Below, in pieces: positions 15,842 to 24,499 of a DNA stretch of 36,349 bases. The notes under the pieces were generated by a model, which saw only the letters and a list, made by a program, of their open reading frames with translations, ran no database searches and was not told the DNA's origin. The position numbers and the translations under genes were made by a program. The stretch is from Dyella sp. ASV24 (GTDB lineage Bacteria; Pseudomonadota; Gammaproteobacteria; Xanthomonadales; Rhodanobacteraceae): the NCBI RefSeq assembly GCF_016428905.1, contig NZ_JAELTQ010000036.1, forward strand, positions 1-36,349, in the 5' to 3' direction. Position 1 is the first letter of the stretch; the number at the start of each line of letters is the position of its first letter.

Positions 15842-16294
15842 TCAGTAGCCGTTGTCGTACTGGTAGCCCGCAGGCGGTTGCTGCTGGTAGATCACCGTAC
15901 CCGGTTGCTGAACCACTACCGGTGCGTCCTGATAGATCACCGTTGTCGGCTGGCGATACACCACCGTGGGCTGCTGCGGGTAGTAGTAGGTCGGCGGCGG
16001 CGGGGGCGGTGCCATGGCCTGCGAAACGATGCCGGCGACCGCGCCGACGACGATGGCGCCAGCGATCCACTTACCGCCACTCCAGTGACCACGGTCGCGA
16101 TAGCCACCGTGCCAATCGCCACGGTCGCCACGCCAGCCACCACGGTCGCCGCCATGCCAACCGCCGCGATCCCAGCCGCCGTGGCGTCCATCGTCACGCC
16201 AGCCATCATGAGCGGAGGCCACCATCGGCGCGCCGACGGATGCCGCCAGCGCCAGGCCGAGCAACATGCGTTTGCCGATCGCGAAACTGTTCAT
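15842..16294 (-). CDS. Exported Gly/Trp/His/Arg-rich protein with glycine-zipper helix
   Basis: The 150 residues form four parts: a signal peptide (1-28, ending VASA), a low-complexity stretch of repeated GGW, DRGG and WHGG units (about 30-72), a hydrophobic glycine-zipper-like segment WIAGAIVVGAVAGIVSQAM (about 75-93), and a Pro/Gln/Tyr-rich tail with PTVVYRQPTTVIYQ-type repeats. A strong AAGGAGG site precedes ATG 16294. Similar envelope proteins are common in Xanthomonadales, but their role is not known to me. The membrane segment may insert in the inner or outer membrane, with the tail in the periplasm. The low complexity suggests fast drift. Confidence 0.8.
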   Translation of the reverse strand: MNSFAIGKRMLLGLALAASVGAPMVASAHDGWRDDGRHGGWDRGGWHGGDRGGWRGDRGDWHGGYRDRGHWSGGKWIAGAIVVGAVAGIVSQAMAPPPPPPTYYYPQQPTVVYRQPTTVIYQDAPVVVQQPGTVIYQQQPPAGYQYDNGY

Positions 16295-16714
16295 TACATA
16301 CCTCCTTGGGTTGGTGCTGATGCTCGGGTCGCGGGGCTTAACGCCCCCTGAAATTTTTTGCGATTCGTCGCTTGTCCATGCGGCCGTTGCCTGCCGTTTG
16401 GCAACAGGGAAAAATTTCGTAATCCAGCGCTTAGTGCAGGCTTAGCGTGGCCAAGACACCCCTCAGGCCGCGTCAGTGCTGTCTTTACGCAAGATGGGCG
16501 CGTCGGTGGCGTGCTGCCTGCAGGTATCGGGCGCCAACCCGCCATGGGGCGCCATTCCTTGCGGTCCGGCACCTTGAGAAGCCGGCCGGACAGCACCACA
16601 TCGGCGGAGTCGGCAGGGGATGCTTCCGCGCAGCGTGATGCCGAAATAGGCGTTTGCTGCACGCCCGATACCGCGCCCTGCCACGCGACTCTCACCGACG
16701 GGAAGGATCAACAC
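16295..16714. other. Divergent intergenic region, no gene seen
   Basis: The 420-bp gap holds the promoters of the minus-strand Gly/Trp-rich gene and of msrA. A small hairpin, GTTGCC (16386-16391) with GGCAAC (16400-16405), is followed by an A-run. The msrA frame stays open upstream to 16358, but that part is Arg/Ser/Pro-rich and unlike MsrA. Confidence 0.5.
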
Positions 16715-17233
16715 ATGAGCACGAAAACCGAAACGGCCATCCTGGCTGGCGGCTGCTTCTGGGGTATGCAGGATCTGCTGCGGCGTTATCCCGGCGTGCT
16801 GGCCACGCGGGTGGGTTACTCGGGCGGCGATGTGCCCAACGCGACGTATCGCAACCATGGCACGCATGCGGAGGCGATTGAGATCGTGTTTGATCCCGCC
16901 GTGATCAGCTATCGACAGATCCTGGAGTTCTTTTTCCAGATCCACGACCCGAGCACGAAGAACCGTCAGGGCAATGACATTGGCATGAGCTACCGCTCGG
17001 CGATCTTCTATCTCGACGACGAACAGAAGCGGGTCGCTGAAGACACTATTGCCGACGTGGACGCGTCGGGCCTGTGGCCGGGCAAGGTGGTGACCGAAGT
17101 GACGCCTGCCGGCCCGTTCTGGGAAGCGGAGCCAGAGCACCAGGATTACCTGGAGCGCTTCCCCAACGGCTATACCTGCCATTTCCCGCGCCCTGACTGG
17201 ACGTTGCCAAGGCGCAGCAGCAACGCGGCATAA
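16715..17233 (+). CDS. msrA: Peptide-methionine (S)-S-oxide reductase MsrA
   Basis: This 172-residue protein has the MsrA signature [10 protein letters not shown] with nucleophile Cys14, then [29 protein letters not shown] (substrate-binding Glu) and a C-terminal [13 protein letters not shown] whose Cys is the probable resolving residue. It reduces methionine-S-sulfoxide in oxidised proteins, with thioredoxin as electron donor, in the cytoplasm (no signal peptide). ATG 16715 has AAGGA 8 nt upstream. It is monocistronic with a hairpin following. A second repair/defence enzyme, KatG, lies at the right end of the window, but the two are not linked. Confidence 0.95.
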   Translation: MSTKTETAILAGGCFWGMQDLLRRYPGVLATRVGYSGGDVPNATYRNHGTHAEAIEIVFDPAVISYRQILEFFFQIHDPSTKNRQGNDIGMSYRSAIFYLDDEQKRVAEDTIADVDASGLWPGKVVTEVTPAGPFWEAEPEHQDYLERFPNGYTCHFPRPDWTLPRRSSNAA

Positions 17234-17266
17234 CCGTCGCTGTGCTGTTGCAGGTGTTGCGTTCCG

Positions 17267-17295
17267 GGTGGGAGTGCACGTTGTGCACTCCCACC
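17267..17295 (+). terminator. Hairpin after msrA
   Basis: GGTGGGAGTGCAC (17267-17279) and GTGCACTCCCACC (17283-17295) form a perfect 13-bp stem with a 3-nt loop, 33 bp after the msrA stop. No clear T-run follows, so it may be a terminator or an mRNA-stabilising end. Confidence 0.6.
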
Positions 17296-17420
17296 GTGGG
17301 CGGCGCGCTTTTCGCGCGTGATTAGCCGGGATTTCGGGACAAATCATCCCGATTGTGCAGGCTGATCCCTCGCTATCGTGCGCCTAGACTGGTTCTCCTG
17401 ACGGACTGGAGGACATGTTC

Positions 17421-18194
17421 ATGGCGGATCATTCGATCAAGGGCAAAGTCGCGCTGATTGCGGGCGGCGCGAAGAATCTCGGTGGGCTCATTGCGCGCGA
17501 CCTCGCGCGGCAAGGCGCAAAGGCCGTAGTCATCCACTACAACAGTGCGGCGACCGAGGATGCCGCGCGTGAGACGGTGGCGGCCATCAAGGCGACAGGC
17601 GCGAAAGCCGCCGCTTTCCAGGCGAACCTGACGACAGCCGGGGCCGTGGAAAAACTGTTTGCGGATACCGTTGCCGCGGTGGGGCGGCCCGACATCGCCA
17701 TCAACACGGTGGGTAAGGTGCTCAAGAAACCCCTGGTGGAGATCACCGAGGCCGAGTACGACGAGATGACGGCAGTCAACGCGAAGTCCGCGTTCTTCTT
17801 TCTCAAGGAAGCGGGCAAGCACGTCAATGACAACGGCAAGATCGTCACGCTGGTGACGTCGTTGCTCGGGGCGTTTACACCGTTCTACGCCGCGTATGCG
17901 GGTACGAAGGCACCGGTGGAGCATTTCACCCGTGCGGCATCGAAGGAGTTCGGTGCGCGTGGCATTTCGGTCAACGCGATAGGCCCCGGGCCGATGGATA
18001 CGCCGTTCTTCTACCCGGCCGAAGGGACGGATGCCGTGGCGTACCACCGTACGGCGGCGGCGCTTTCAGGCTTTTCCAAGACCGGCCTGACCGATATCGA
18101 AGACGTGGTGCCTTTCATCCGCCATCTGGTGAGCGATGGATGGTGGATCACCGGGCAGACCATCCTGATCAATGGTGGCTATACGACCAAGTAA
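17421..18194 (+). CDS. Short-chain dehydrogenase/reductase (SDR)
   Basis: This 257-residue classical SDR has a cofactor loop, GGAKNLGG, at 15-22; the middle glycine of TGxxxGxG is replaced by Leu20. Further motifs are INTVG (a variant of NNAG), Ser147, and the catalytic Tyr159-x3-Lys163 (YAGTK). The C-terminus, WITGQTILINGGYTTK, is standard. It catalyses NAD(P)H-dependent oxidation or reduction of an alcohol/ketone; the substrate is unknown. GGAGG (17408-17412) is 8 nt before ATG 17421, which is preferred over ATG 17415. A LysR regulator follows on the same strand and may control it. Confidence 0.9.
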   Translation: MADHSIKGKVALIAGGAKNLGGLIARDLARQGAKAVVIHYNSAATEDAARETVAAIKATGAKAAAFQANLTTAGAVEKLFADTVAAVGRPDIAINTVGKVLKKPLVEITEAEYDEMTAVNAKSAFFFLKEAGKHVNDNGKIVTLVTSLLGAFTPFYAAYAGTKAPVEHFTRAASKEFGARGISVNAIGPGPMDTPFFYPAEGTDAVAYHRTAAALSGFSKTGLTDIEDVVPFIRHLVSDGWWITGQTILINGGYTTK

Positions 18195-18215
18195 AGGCTC
18201 GACGGAACGCGATCG

Positions 18216-18252
18216 CAGGCCAGCCGGCGTACAGCCGGTTGGCCTGGTTGTT
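18216..18252 (+). terminator. Terminator hairpin after the SDR gene
   Basis: The arms 18216-18228 and 18234-18246 (CAGGCCAGCCGGC and its near-complement, one mismatch) form a 13-bp stem with a 5-nt loop, followed by a T/G-rich stretch (GTTGTTCC). It lies 21 bp after the stop and would separate the SDR and LysR transcripts. Confidence 0.65.
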
Positions 18253-18312
18253 CCGCAGGGCTGCAAGCATGGAAGATGGCCACAGGAACGTAACAGGCCA
18301 GCGGATCTCGCG

Positions 18313-19251
18313 ATGGACAAACTTCAACAGTTCCGCATATTCACCCGAGTCGCTGACTTGGGAAGCTTTATCAAGGCCTCCCAGGCGCTGGATCTCCCGC
18401 GCACCACGGTATCGGCGGCCATCCAGGATCTGGAAGCGAAGCTGGGTGCGCGCCTTCTGCATCGCACGACGCGTCGCGTCCAGCTCACGGTGGACGGTGA
18501 GCAATTGCTGGAACGCGTGCGTACGTTGTTGGGCGATGTGGACGATATCGACTCGCTGTTCCTCACTCGCCAGCAGGCGGTGGTGGGGCGGCTCAACGTC
18601 GATGTGCCCAGCCGCATTGCGCGACGAGTGATCATTCCTGCCTTGCCGGGCCTGCTTCGCAAGCATCCGCAGCTGCAACTGGGGCTCGGTTCCACCGATC
18701 GCACGGTCGATCTGGTGCAGGAGGGCGTGGATTGCGCGGTGCGCGTGGGCGATCTGCAGAACAGCAGCCTCGTCGTGCGTCCCCTTGGCCACGTCGCCCT
18801 GGTCAATTGCGCCAGTCCGCAGTATTTGCGCAGGCAGGGTGTGCCGCAACAACCCGGCGATCTGATGCGCGCCCACACCATGGTGGGTTATGCGGCAGGC
18901 GTGGCCGGCAGGGAGCAGCCGTGGGAATACCTGCAGATGGGTAAGCTGCACCATCTGCGCATACCAAGCCCTGTGGTGGTGCAGAACGCCGAGGGTTACA
19001 TCGCCTGCTGCCTGGCCGGGATCGGCTTGATTCAGATTCCGCGCTACGACGTGAAAGACCTGATCGACGGCGGTGAGCTGGTGGAAGTGATGCCGGATTT
19101 TCGCGCATCACCCATGCCCATCTCGCTGCTCTATCCGCACCGACGCCAACGATCGCCGCGCGTCAGTGCCTTTAGTGAATGGTTCGAGGCGTTGATGCGG
19201 CCCTATTTGGACAGCACCGAAGTGAAGCCGATCAGCGTGGCAAAGACCTAG
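18313..19251 (+). CDS. LysR-family transcriptional regulator
   Basis: This 312-residue protein has an N-terminal winged helix (MDKLQQFRIFTRVADLGSFIKASQALDLPRTTVSAAIQDLEAKLGARLLHRTTR, residues 1-54) and a C-terminal co-inducer domain (about 90-295). The start at ATG 18313 gives the canonical length; the frame is open further upstream to 18172 but unlike a LysR N-terminus. The regulator is in tandem with the SDR rather than divergent from it. LysR regulators of this CrgA-like type often control a neighbouring oxidoreductase. Its stop codon shares the tetranucleotide CTAG (19248-19251) with the stop of the converging GAF gene. Confidence 0.9.
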   Translation: MDKLQQFRIFTRVADLGSFIKASQALDLPRTTVSAAIQDLEAKLGARLLHRTTRRVQLTVDGEQLLERVRTLLGDVDDIDSLFLTRQQAVVGRLNVDVPSRIARRVIIPALPGLLRKHPQLQLGLGSTDRTVDLVQEGVDCAVRVGDLQNSSLVVRPLGHVALVNCASPQYLRRQGVPQQPGDLMRAHTMVGYAAGVAGREQPWEYLQMGKLHHLRIPSPVVVQNAEGYIACCLAGIGLIQIPRYDVKDLIDGGELVEVMPDFRASPMPISLLYPHRRQRSPRVSAFSEWFEALMRPYLDSTEVKPISVAKT

Positions 19252-20132
19252 ATGGCCGGTACAGAAGACGCATCGTCCAGATCGTCGTCCTGCACGGAGA
19301 GCAACTCCGCGCGGTCCAGCTCCAGGCCAATCGCTCGCGCGAACCGCTCCAGAATCTGCACGGTGGCCTGATCCAGTTCGCGGGGCTGTGGATCCACCGC
19401 GCACAACGTGCCGAAGAAGCGTCCATCCGCCATGTAGATGGGCACGGAGATGTACGCCTCGAAGCCGTACAGCGCCGGCGTCGGATGGTTGGCGAAACGG
19501 GGGTGCGTGCTTGCGTGGTTGAACACCACGGTGTGCCCGTGCTCGCGAATCTCGTTGCAGATGGTGGTTTCCAGCGCCAGGTCTTCTCCCGCGCGCAGGC
19601 CGAAATCGATGGTGTCGTACACGGCGCAAGCCGTCCACCGTGTATCGGATACACGAGCGACCGTGGCGAAACGCATACCGGTCGAGCGCGATACTTCCTC
19701 AAGGATCGTGGCGATGGCCGGCATATGCGCGACGAGGTCGACATCGTGTCTGGCGGCGGTGTTCTCGGCGTTGGTCGTGCTGGAAACGCCACCTAGTGTG
19801 AGCCGCTCCATGACACGCCGTTGCAGACTGATGCGTGACACGCGATGGACGAAATTGCGCAGCTCGGTGGTGAGGCTGCGCAGCTGCGGCACCGTTCCAC
19901 ACACCACGACGCCGCGTGTATCCAGGCGCATGTCTCGCAGCCGGTGCTGCAACTTGAAATCGCCCACTTCGGAGGCAAAGGCCTCCATCCAGAAATGGTC
20001 GGGACGCCCATTCAGCAGGGCGAGCATGGTCGGCTCGGTGTCATCGCCGCCCGCGTGGGTCGGGGAGGGCATATCGAACCCTGCGACGGCGGGTGGCCAC
20101 GCGTAGCGTGTCGACGGGTCAGATGAAGGCAT
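19248..20132 (-). CDS. GAF-domain protein
   Basis: This is a 294-residue cytoplasmic protein. Residues about 1-110 have no family I recognise. About 134-285 form a GAF sensor fold: MPAIATILEEVSRSTGMRFATVARV, LALETTICNEIREHGHTVVFNHA, AYISVPIYMADGRFFGTLCAVDPQPRELDQ. This is the type found in bacteriophytochrome- and kinase-linked proteins, but here no kinase or GGDEF output domain follows, so it probably works through a partner. A conserved Cys lies in GTLCAVD. GGGGAG is 8 nt before ATG 20132. A 15-bp imperfect hairpin (20232-20272) separates it from the M61 gene on the same strand. Confidence 0.82.
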   Translation of the reverse strand: MPSSDPSTRYAWPPAVAGFDMPSPTHAGGDDTEPTMLALLNGRPDHFWMEAFASEVGDFKLQHRLRDMRLDTRGVVVCGTVPQLRSLTTELRNFVHRVSRISLQRRVMERLTLGGVSSTTNAENTAARHDVDLVAHMPAIATILEEVSRSTGMRFATVARVSDTRWTACAVYDTIDFGLRAGEDLALETTICNEIREHGHTVVFNHASTHPRFANHPTPALYGFEAYISVPIYMADGRFFGTLCAVDPQPRELDQATVQILERFARAIGLELDRAELLSVQDDDLDDASSVPAI

Positions 20133-20231
20133 GGCGGTGTCTCCCCGGCACTCGCGATGGGGCAAGTATGCGTCAACCCGGTGGGGTCTGGGCACATGTC
20201 TGTCACAAAGGATCGCCGCCGTACCGATCCG

Positions 20232-20272
20232 GCGTCGCGCCCAACGGATGCCAAGCTCGTTGGGCACGACGC
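20232..20272 (-). terminator. Intergenic hairpin downstream of the M61 gene
   Basis: The arms 20232-20246 and 20258-20272 pair over 15 bp with one mismatch around an 11-nt loop. The hairpin lies 16 bp after the stop of the M61 peptidase gene on the minus strand. No T-run is seen, so it could be a terminator or a processing/stability element between this gene and the GAF gene. Confidence 0.5.
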
Positions 20273-20287
20273 AAACCACCGTCAGGC

Positions 20288-22246
20288 TTACTTGCGCGGG
20301 GCAATGATCTCGCTGAGGTAATCCGGTGTGCCTTCCACGCGCACCAGGTGCGGATACTGCAGGCCCTCGTGGTAGTCGACGGAAACCGTACGCACGCCGC
20401 CCTGGTACTTCAGCAACAGCTGGATGGGGGCCTTGCTGTTCTTGGCAGCGGCAATCGCATCCGTCAGCACGTCCTTGGAATAATCCTGGCCGTTCACCGC
20501 CATCAGCGTCGCTCCGGTGCTGACGCCTGCCTTGAAGGCAGGGCCGCCCCAGCGCACATCATTGATCTGACCCTTGTCGTTCATGGTCAGGCCGATGGAC
20601 CAGGTGAAGTTGTACAGGTGGCGGGACGGCTGCGAGCGACCGTTGTACTGGTCCTCATAGTCGCTGGGCTTGTCGGTGTAGACCAGCTTCCAGCCAGTGG
20701 CTGCCAGGCCGTCCTGCAGCGGCGGATTCAGCACGGCGACACGATCGTGCAGAAAGCCCGCCCAATCGTAAGGGGCGACGCCATTCAGTGCGGCCACCAC
20801 GTCGTCGAAGGTATAGGTCTTTGTGACGTAGCTGCCGTTGTCGACGCCGAAGAACGCTCGCGCGAAATCGTCAAGCGACCGCTTGTCATGCGTCAGTGCG
20901 CGCAGCTTGGCATCCACTCCCAGCCACATCATCTGGCCGCCGCTGTAGTACTCCTCGCTCATCTGCCAGCTGCGGTAGGGCAGGCCGGAGCGACGGGCGG
21001 CGGTGGGATCGTTGGTGGTGTCTTCCAGCGTGCGCCACTGGAAGCCGGGACGGTTGCGGTCGTAGTTGGCCGCTGTCATGGCCAGCGCATCGCGGAATTG
21101 CTGCGCCAACCACATGCCGGAGCGCGCCGTCAGCACGAAGCCCCAGTACTCCGTCTGTCCCTCATACACCCATAGCAACGAATCGCCCATCGGCACGTTG
21201 AAGTTGGGCGTCCACAGATCGGCGGGACGGCGGAACTTGCCGTTCCACGAGTGGGTGTACTCGTGTGCGAGCAGATCGCGTCCGGGGGCGGCGTCTTTCC
21301 AGTTGGTGAAGTAGTCCGCGTCCAGGCCGTTCTCGCTGGACTGGTGGTGTTCGGTGCCGTTGCCGGCCAATTGGTCCGACAGCGAGAACAGGAAATCGTA
21401 GTGGTCGTAGTGATGCGAGCCGAACAGCTTCGTCGCCTGGGTTACCAGGGCGCGGTGCGCCTTCAGTTGGTCGGGCGTGATCTCCAGATATTTCGGTGCA
21501 TCCGCGACGACATCCAGATACACCGGCGCGTCGCCACCCGGGTTCAAATCCACGCGCTTGAAGTATTGGCCCGCGTAAACCGGCGAATCGACCAGGTTGT
21601 TGAACGTTACTGGCTTGAAGGTGACGGTGTCGCCCGATTGCGACGCCGTTTCCAGCGCGGTGCCAAGCTGCCAGCCATGCGGCAGCGTCATGCTGGGCGC
21701 GTAGGTGATGCCACGCGTGTAGTAACCGGCGGGGTAGAGCGATACCTTGCTCCACTCCATATCCATCATGCGGTCGGTGATCTCGAACCCGTCAGCGTCC
21801 GTGCGGCCGGACAGGTACTGGAACTCGGCGTCGATGGACGACACGCCTTCGGGCACGTCGAGGTGGAAGGCGTACACGTTGTACTTGTCGCGCTTCCACG
21901 CCAACGCCTTTCCATTGGCGGTGAGCTTGAGACCGGCCAACATGTTGATGGGGCCGGTGGGCGAGTGGTCGCCGGGAATCCATTGCGGATAGAGCAACGT
22001 CAACGCGCCGGGCTTGACCGGAATTGTTTCGCGGACACGGAAGATGCCCTGCACGGTGTCGCTGGCGTCCACATGCAGCGTCACCGTGCCTGGGTACTTC
22101 GTGTCCTGTGGCGGCGGCACGTTATCCGTATACGCCTGCTGCGCCACGGCCGCGCCAGCCGTGATCGTCATGGCGACGGCAAGCGCCAGGCGCGAAAATT
22201 TGCGACGCAGAAGCGATGCGGGAACGGTGGTGGTGACACGGGACAT
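20288..22246 (-). CDS. M61-family metallo-aminopeptidase with C-terminal PDZ domain
   Basis: This 652-residue exported protein has a long basic N-region and signal peptide ending about AVAQQ (residue 36). The M61 N-terminal beta domain follows, then the catalytic domain with GTEHHQSS (M61 variant of the G-EH motif), the zinc motif HEYTH (328-332) followed by SWNGK, and the third-ligand motif WVYEGQTEYWG. A PDZ domain (about 540-640) contains the WGGPAFKAGVSTGATLMAVNG segment. The family (glycyl aminopeptidases) removes N-terminal Gly/Ala from peptides, probably in the periplasm. ATG 22246 has GGAG 5 nt upstream; an in-frame start 45 bp earlier is rejected. Length is typical of the family. Confidence 0.92.
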   Translation of the reverse strand: MSRVTTTVPASLLRRKFSRLALAVAMTITAGAAVAQQAYTDNVPPPQDTKYPGTVTLHVDASDTVQGIFRVRETIPVKPGALTLLYPQWIPGDHSPTGPINMLAGLKLTANGKALAWKRDKYNVYAFHLDVPEGVSSIDAEFQYLSGRTDADGFEITDRMMDMEWSKVSLYPAGYYTRGITYAPSMTLPHGWQLGTALETASQSGDTVTFKPVTFNNLVDSPVYAGQYFKRVDLNPGGDAPVYLDVVADAPKYLEITPDQLKAHRALVTQATKLFGSHHYDHYDFLFSLSDQLAGNGTEHHQSSENGLDADYFTNWKDAAPGRDLLAHEYTHSWNGKFRRPADLWTPNFNVPMGDSLLWVYEGQTEYWGFVLTARSGMWLAQQFRDALAMTAANYDRNRPGFQWRTLEDTTNDPTAARRSGLPYRSWQMSEEYYSGGQMMWLGVDAKLRALTHDKRSLDDFARAFFGVDNGSYVTKTYTFDDVVAALNGVAPYDWAGFLHDRVAVLNPPLQDGLAATGWKLVYTDKPSDYEDQYNGRSQPSRHLYNFTWSIGLTMNDKGQINDVRWGGPAFKAGVSTGATLMAVNGQDYSKDVLTDAIAAAKNSKAPIQLLLKYQGGVRTVSVDYHEGLQYPHLVRVEGTPDYLSEIIAPRK

Positions 22247-22362
22247 GAGCGCTCCGGCGAGCAAAGGGACAGGGGCGCTACTTAACACCACCGACCGCCC
22301 GCAACGCTAGGGCGGGTGCGGTATGGCCCTCCACATGAGCTTGGCGATGCCCCCCGGGCTTC

Positions 22363-22379
22363 ATGACCTCCGAGGTCAT
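22363..22379. promoter_or_regulatory. 17-bp perfect palindrome (possible operator)
   Basis: ATGACCTC-C-GAGGTCAT is a perfect 8-bp inverted repeat around one base. It lies in the 229-bp divergent gap between the M61 gene and the VOC gene, 97 bp before the VOC start codon. Its symmetry suggests a binding site for a dimeric regulator; none can be named. Confidence 0.4.
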
Positions 22380-22475
22380 TGATCGCCTCTGGCGGCATCC
22401 GCATGCTCCGCCGTATTCCTACCCCAGCAGGTGATGTGCATGACGAGCGCCAGAGCATCTCAAGTAAGGATTCGC

Positions 22476-23462
22476 ATGCGCCGCATCTTGTTCGTTTCGT
22501 CATGGCTTCTGTATCTGGGCGCAGCGCAGGCATCGACACCTGCGCCCGCAGCGGCCACCACACGGCTCGACCACATCCTGCTTTGGGGGCGGGGGATCGA
22601 CCAGGTCACGTCGATCATGTCGGTCAAGCTGGGCTTTCAGGTTCGGCCAGGGCACGATCCCAACGGCGTGGCCAACCGCTATATCCGGTTTTCAGATACC
22701 AGCTTTATCGAGTTGCTCGGCGTCACTCGTCCTGATCCCACGTTCGATCCAGGCATGAAAGAAGATCAGCAAGCGCTGAAGGGCGGGCCGGGCTCGCGCA
22801 GCTTTGGCTTTCGCTCTTCGTCGCTCGATGCGATTCATCAATCGTTGCAGGCACTGCACTATGCAGTAACACCTTTCTTCTCTGGCCCCGACAGCGCGAA
22901 GCCCGGCTGGCGCTTGTTTGCGTTCGATCGCGCGCCGTTGTCGAGCAATACTTTTTTCATTGACTACGCTGCCGACTACGCGCCTGACCAGTTCGACCCC
23001 GCCAACGCCGACGACTATCGAGTAACACGCGAACACCCGAACGGCGCGCGCGAGCTCTCGTCGATCTGGTTGGTATCGGGCGATGCCGATGCTGATCGCA
23101 AGCAACTGGAGAAGATGGGCTACGGCCACGCCGTGCCGGTAAAGCTGGCTTCGATCGGTGCGAAGGGATTCTGCGTGCCGGTGGGCCCGACGGCGCTGAT
23201 GACGCTACAGCCCGATGGTGCGGGTATTGCGGCGCAGACCATGGCGAACGGTGGCCCGCGGATTATCGGTGTGAGCCTGGGAGTCGCTGACCTGGGACGC
23301 GCTCAGCGGTGGGTCGAGCGTGGTTACGAGCGCAAGTTGGTGACCTATACAGGCGTGTCAGGCGAATCCTTTCTTGCCCCTACGCAGGACGATCTCGGTC
23401 TGTCTATTGAATTCCATGCCATTCAGCAGGGTGGTTCGCCTTGTCCAGCCGAGGGCCGTTAG
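22476..23462 (+). CDS. Exported VOC/glyoxalase-like protein
   Basis: The 328 residues begin with a signal peptide (MRRILFVSSWLLYLGAAQA). A glyoxalase-like fold starts TTRLDHILLWGRGIDQVTSIMSVKLGF, with possible metal ligands His33 and Glu79 (SFIELLGV). A second betaalphabetabetabeta unit begins about residue 195 (SSIWLVSGDADADRKQLEKMGYG) and ends with LGLSIEFHAIQQGG. The family includes lactoylglutathione lyases, dioxygenases and antibiotic-binding proteins; a periplasmic location is unusual for these. AAGGA lies 5 nt before ATG 22476, which also gives a clean signal peptide. Substrate unknown. Confidence 0.8.
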   Translation: MRRILFVSSWLLYLGAAQASTPAPAAATTRLDHILLWGRGIDQVTSIMSVKLGFQVRPGHDPNGVANRYIRFSDTSFIELLGVTRPDPTFDPGMKEDQQALKGGPGSRSFGFRSSSLDAIHQSLQALHYAVTPFFSGPDSAKPGWRLFAFDRAPLSSNTFFIDYAADYAPDQFDPANADDYRVTREHPNGARELSSIWLVSGDADADRKQLEKMGYGHAVPVKLASIGAKGFCVPVGPTALMTLQPDGAGIAAQTMANGGPRIIGVSLGVADLGRAQRWVERGYERKLVTYTGVSGESFLAPTQDDLGLSIEFHAIQQGGSPCPAEGR

Positions 23463-23523
23463 AGCGACAACTCGCCGTAGTCACCGAGGTGCAGCAGGCG
23501 CGGACCCGTCGGCCGGGGCCGCC

Positions 23524-24204
23524 CTAGAAGTTGAGCCCTAGCGGTCTGTTGCAGTTGTATTTTTGCGATTCCTTTTCTACGTCAGCCGCCGTGAGGTGCC
23601 GCTCAATCAACTCATCCGGTGTGAGGTGTTGCCACACATCGACGTCAATGCAGTGGTGACTCGTAACGCCAAACAGGCGCTGTGCGCTGCGCACGACCGA
23701 GCCAACGCCTTGGCTCATGGGATCGGTCAACTCAATGCCTGGCACGACACGTCTATCGGATCCAGGCACGCCACGAACGCCCTGGGAGTGTTGGGCGTTG
23801 AGCATCCGATCCCGGAATCCGCCGTCCCCCATGGTGGTTTGACCGCTGGTGTATGAATCGGGTGCGGAAGGTGTGTCGGGTGCAACGGGCGGAGACGGCA
23901 CGCTGATGGAACCTGTCTGGATGGGAGGTATCGCCGCCTGCGTGATGTGGTGGGCGGGTGTCGACGTCCTCTCTTTCACCGATGTCTTCCGAGGCACGGG
24001 CGATGCCGGGGGCATGGGTGTCAGTCGCCGCAACGAAACGAATCGCGCCTTGAGTACCGCTTCACTGCTTTCCATCGCTGATGTCATGTCCGTGCGAGGG
24101 GCTGCCGGTCGCAGCAACGCCATCAGCAGGATGAGATGACAGCCGATGGCCACGACCATGGCCGTGATCCGGCGAGCCGACGCGGTAAGGTCCCTGGACT
24201 TCAC
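23524..24204 (-). CDS. Proline-rich single-pass membrane protein of unknown function
   Basis: About 226 residues: a short basic N-terminus, one transmembrane helix (ITAMVVAIGCHLILLMALL), and a periplasmic Pro/Ser/Thr-rich linker (PMPPASPVP, IPPIQTGSISVPSPPVAPDTPSAP). A conserved-looking C-terminal domain follows, with SHHCIDVDVWQHLTPDELIERHLTAADVEKESQKYNCNRP and two Cys that could form a disulfide. The layout resembles TonB or energy-transducer proteins, but the C-terminal domain is not TonB. The start is uncertain: no ATG before Met35 of the frame has a good site; GTG 24204 follows GGAGG closely, and ATG 24159 is the alternative. Confidence 0.65.
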   Translation of the reverse strand: MKSRDLTASARRITAMVVAIGCHLILLMALLRPAAPRTDMTSAMESSEAVLKARFVSLRRLTPMPPASPVPRKTSVKERTSTPAHHITQAAIPPIQTGSISVPSPPVAPDTPSAPDSYTSGQTTMGDGGFRDRMLNAQHSQGVRGVPGSDRRVVPGIELTDPMSQGVGSVVRSAQRLFGVTSHHCIDVDVWQHLTPDELIERHLTAADVEKESQKYNCNRPLGLNF

Positions 24205-24499
24205 GCCCTCCACCCCATCAGCGAGCTCCCTTTGGCAGCGCCCTTCAGGCGCTGTGCGCAAACGCGACAGATCGAGCGCTCATCTGGCGCGCTACGACGG
24301 AGCTGGGACCGTCCTCGCTCGGTAAAGTTCTGCGTGACGGCACATGCGTGGCCACACGCAGCCACAAGCATGAGTCTGCCTGTAGCCCTTTGTAGGGCAC
24401 GCGCGGCCCCCGACTGACGGCACGGGCGCACCGGCGCTTTTGGGTGCATGGTGACCCTGTTGCATGTGCCGTGTTTCCCCTCCCTGACAGCGGGTTGCC

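Noticed and set aside
16358-16714. 119-codon extension upstream of msrA
   Set aside because: Nothing in it resembles MsrA or a signal peptide; AAGGA and the GGCFWG motif fix the start at 16715.
20093-21175. Long plus-strand frame opposite the M61 gene
   Set aside because: It is a shadow of the peptidase gene, with no motifs or ribosome-binding site.
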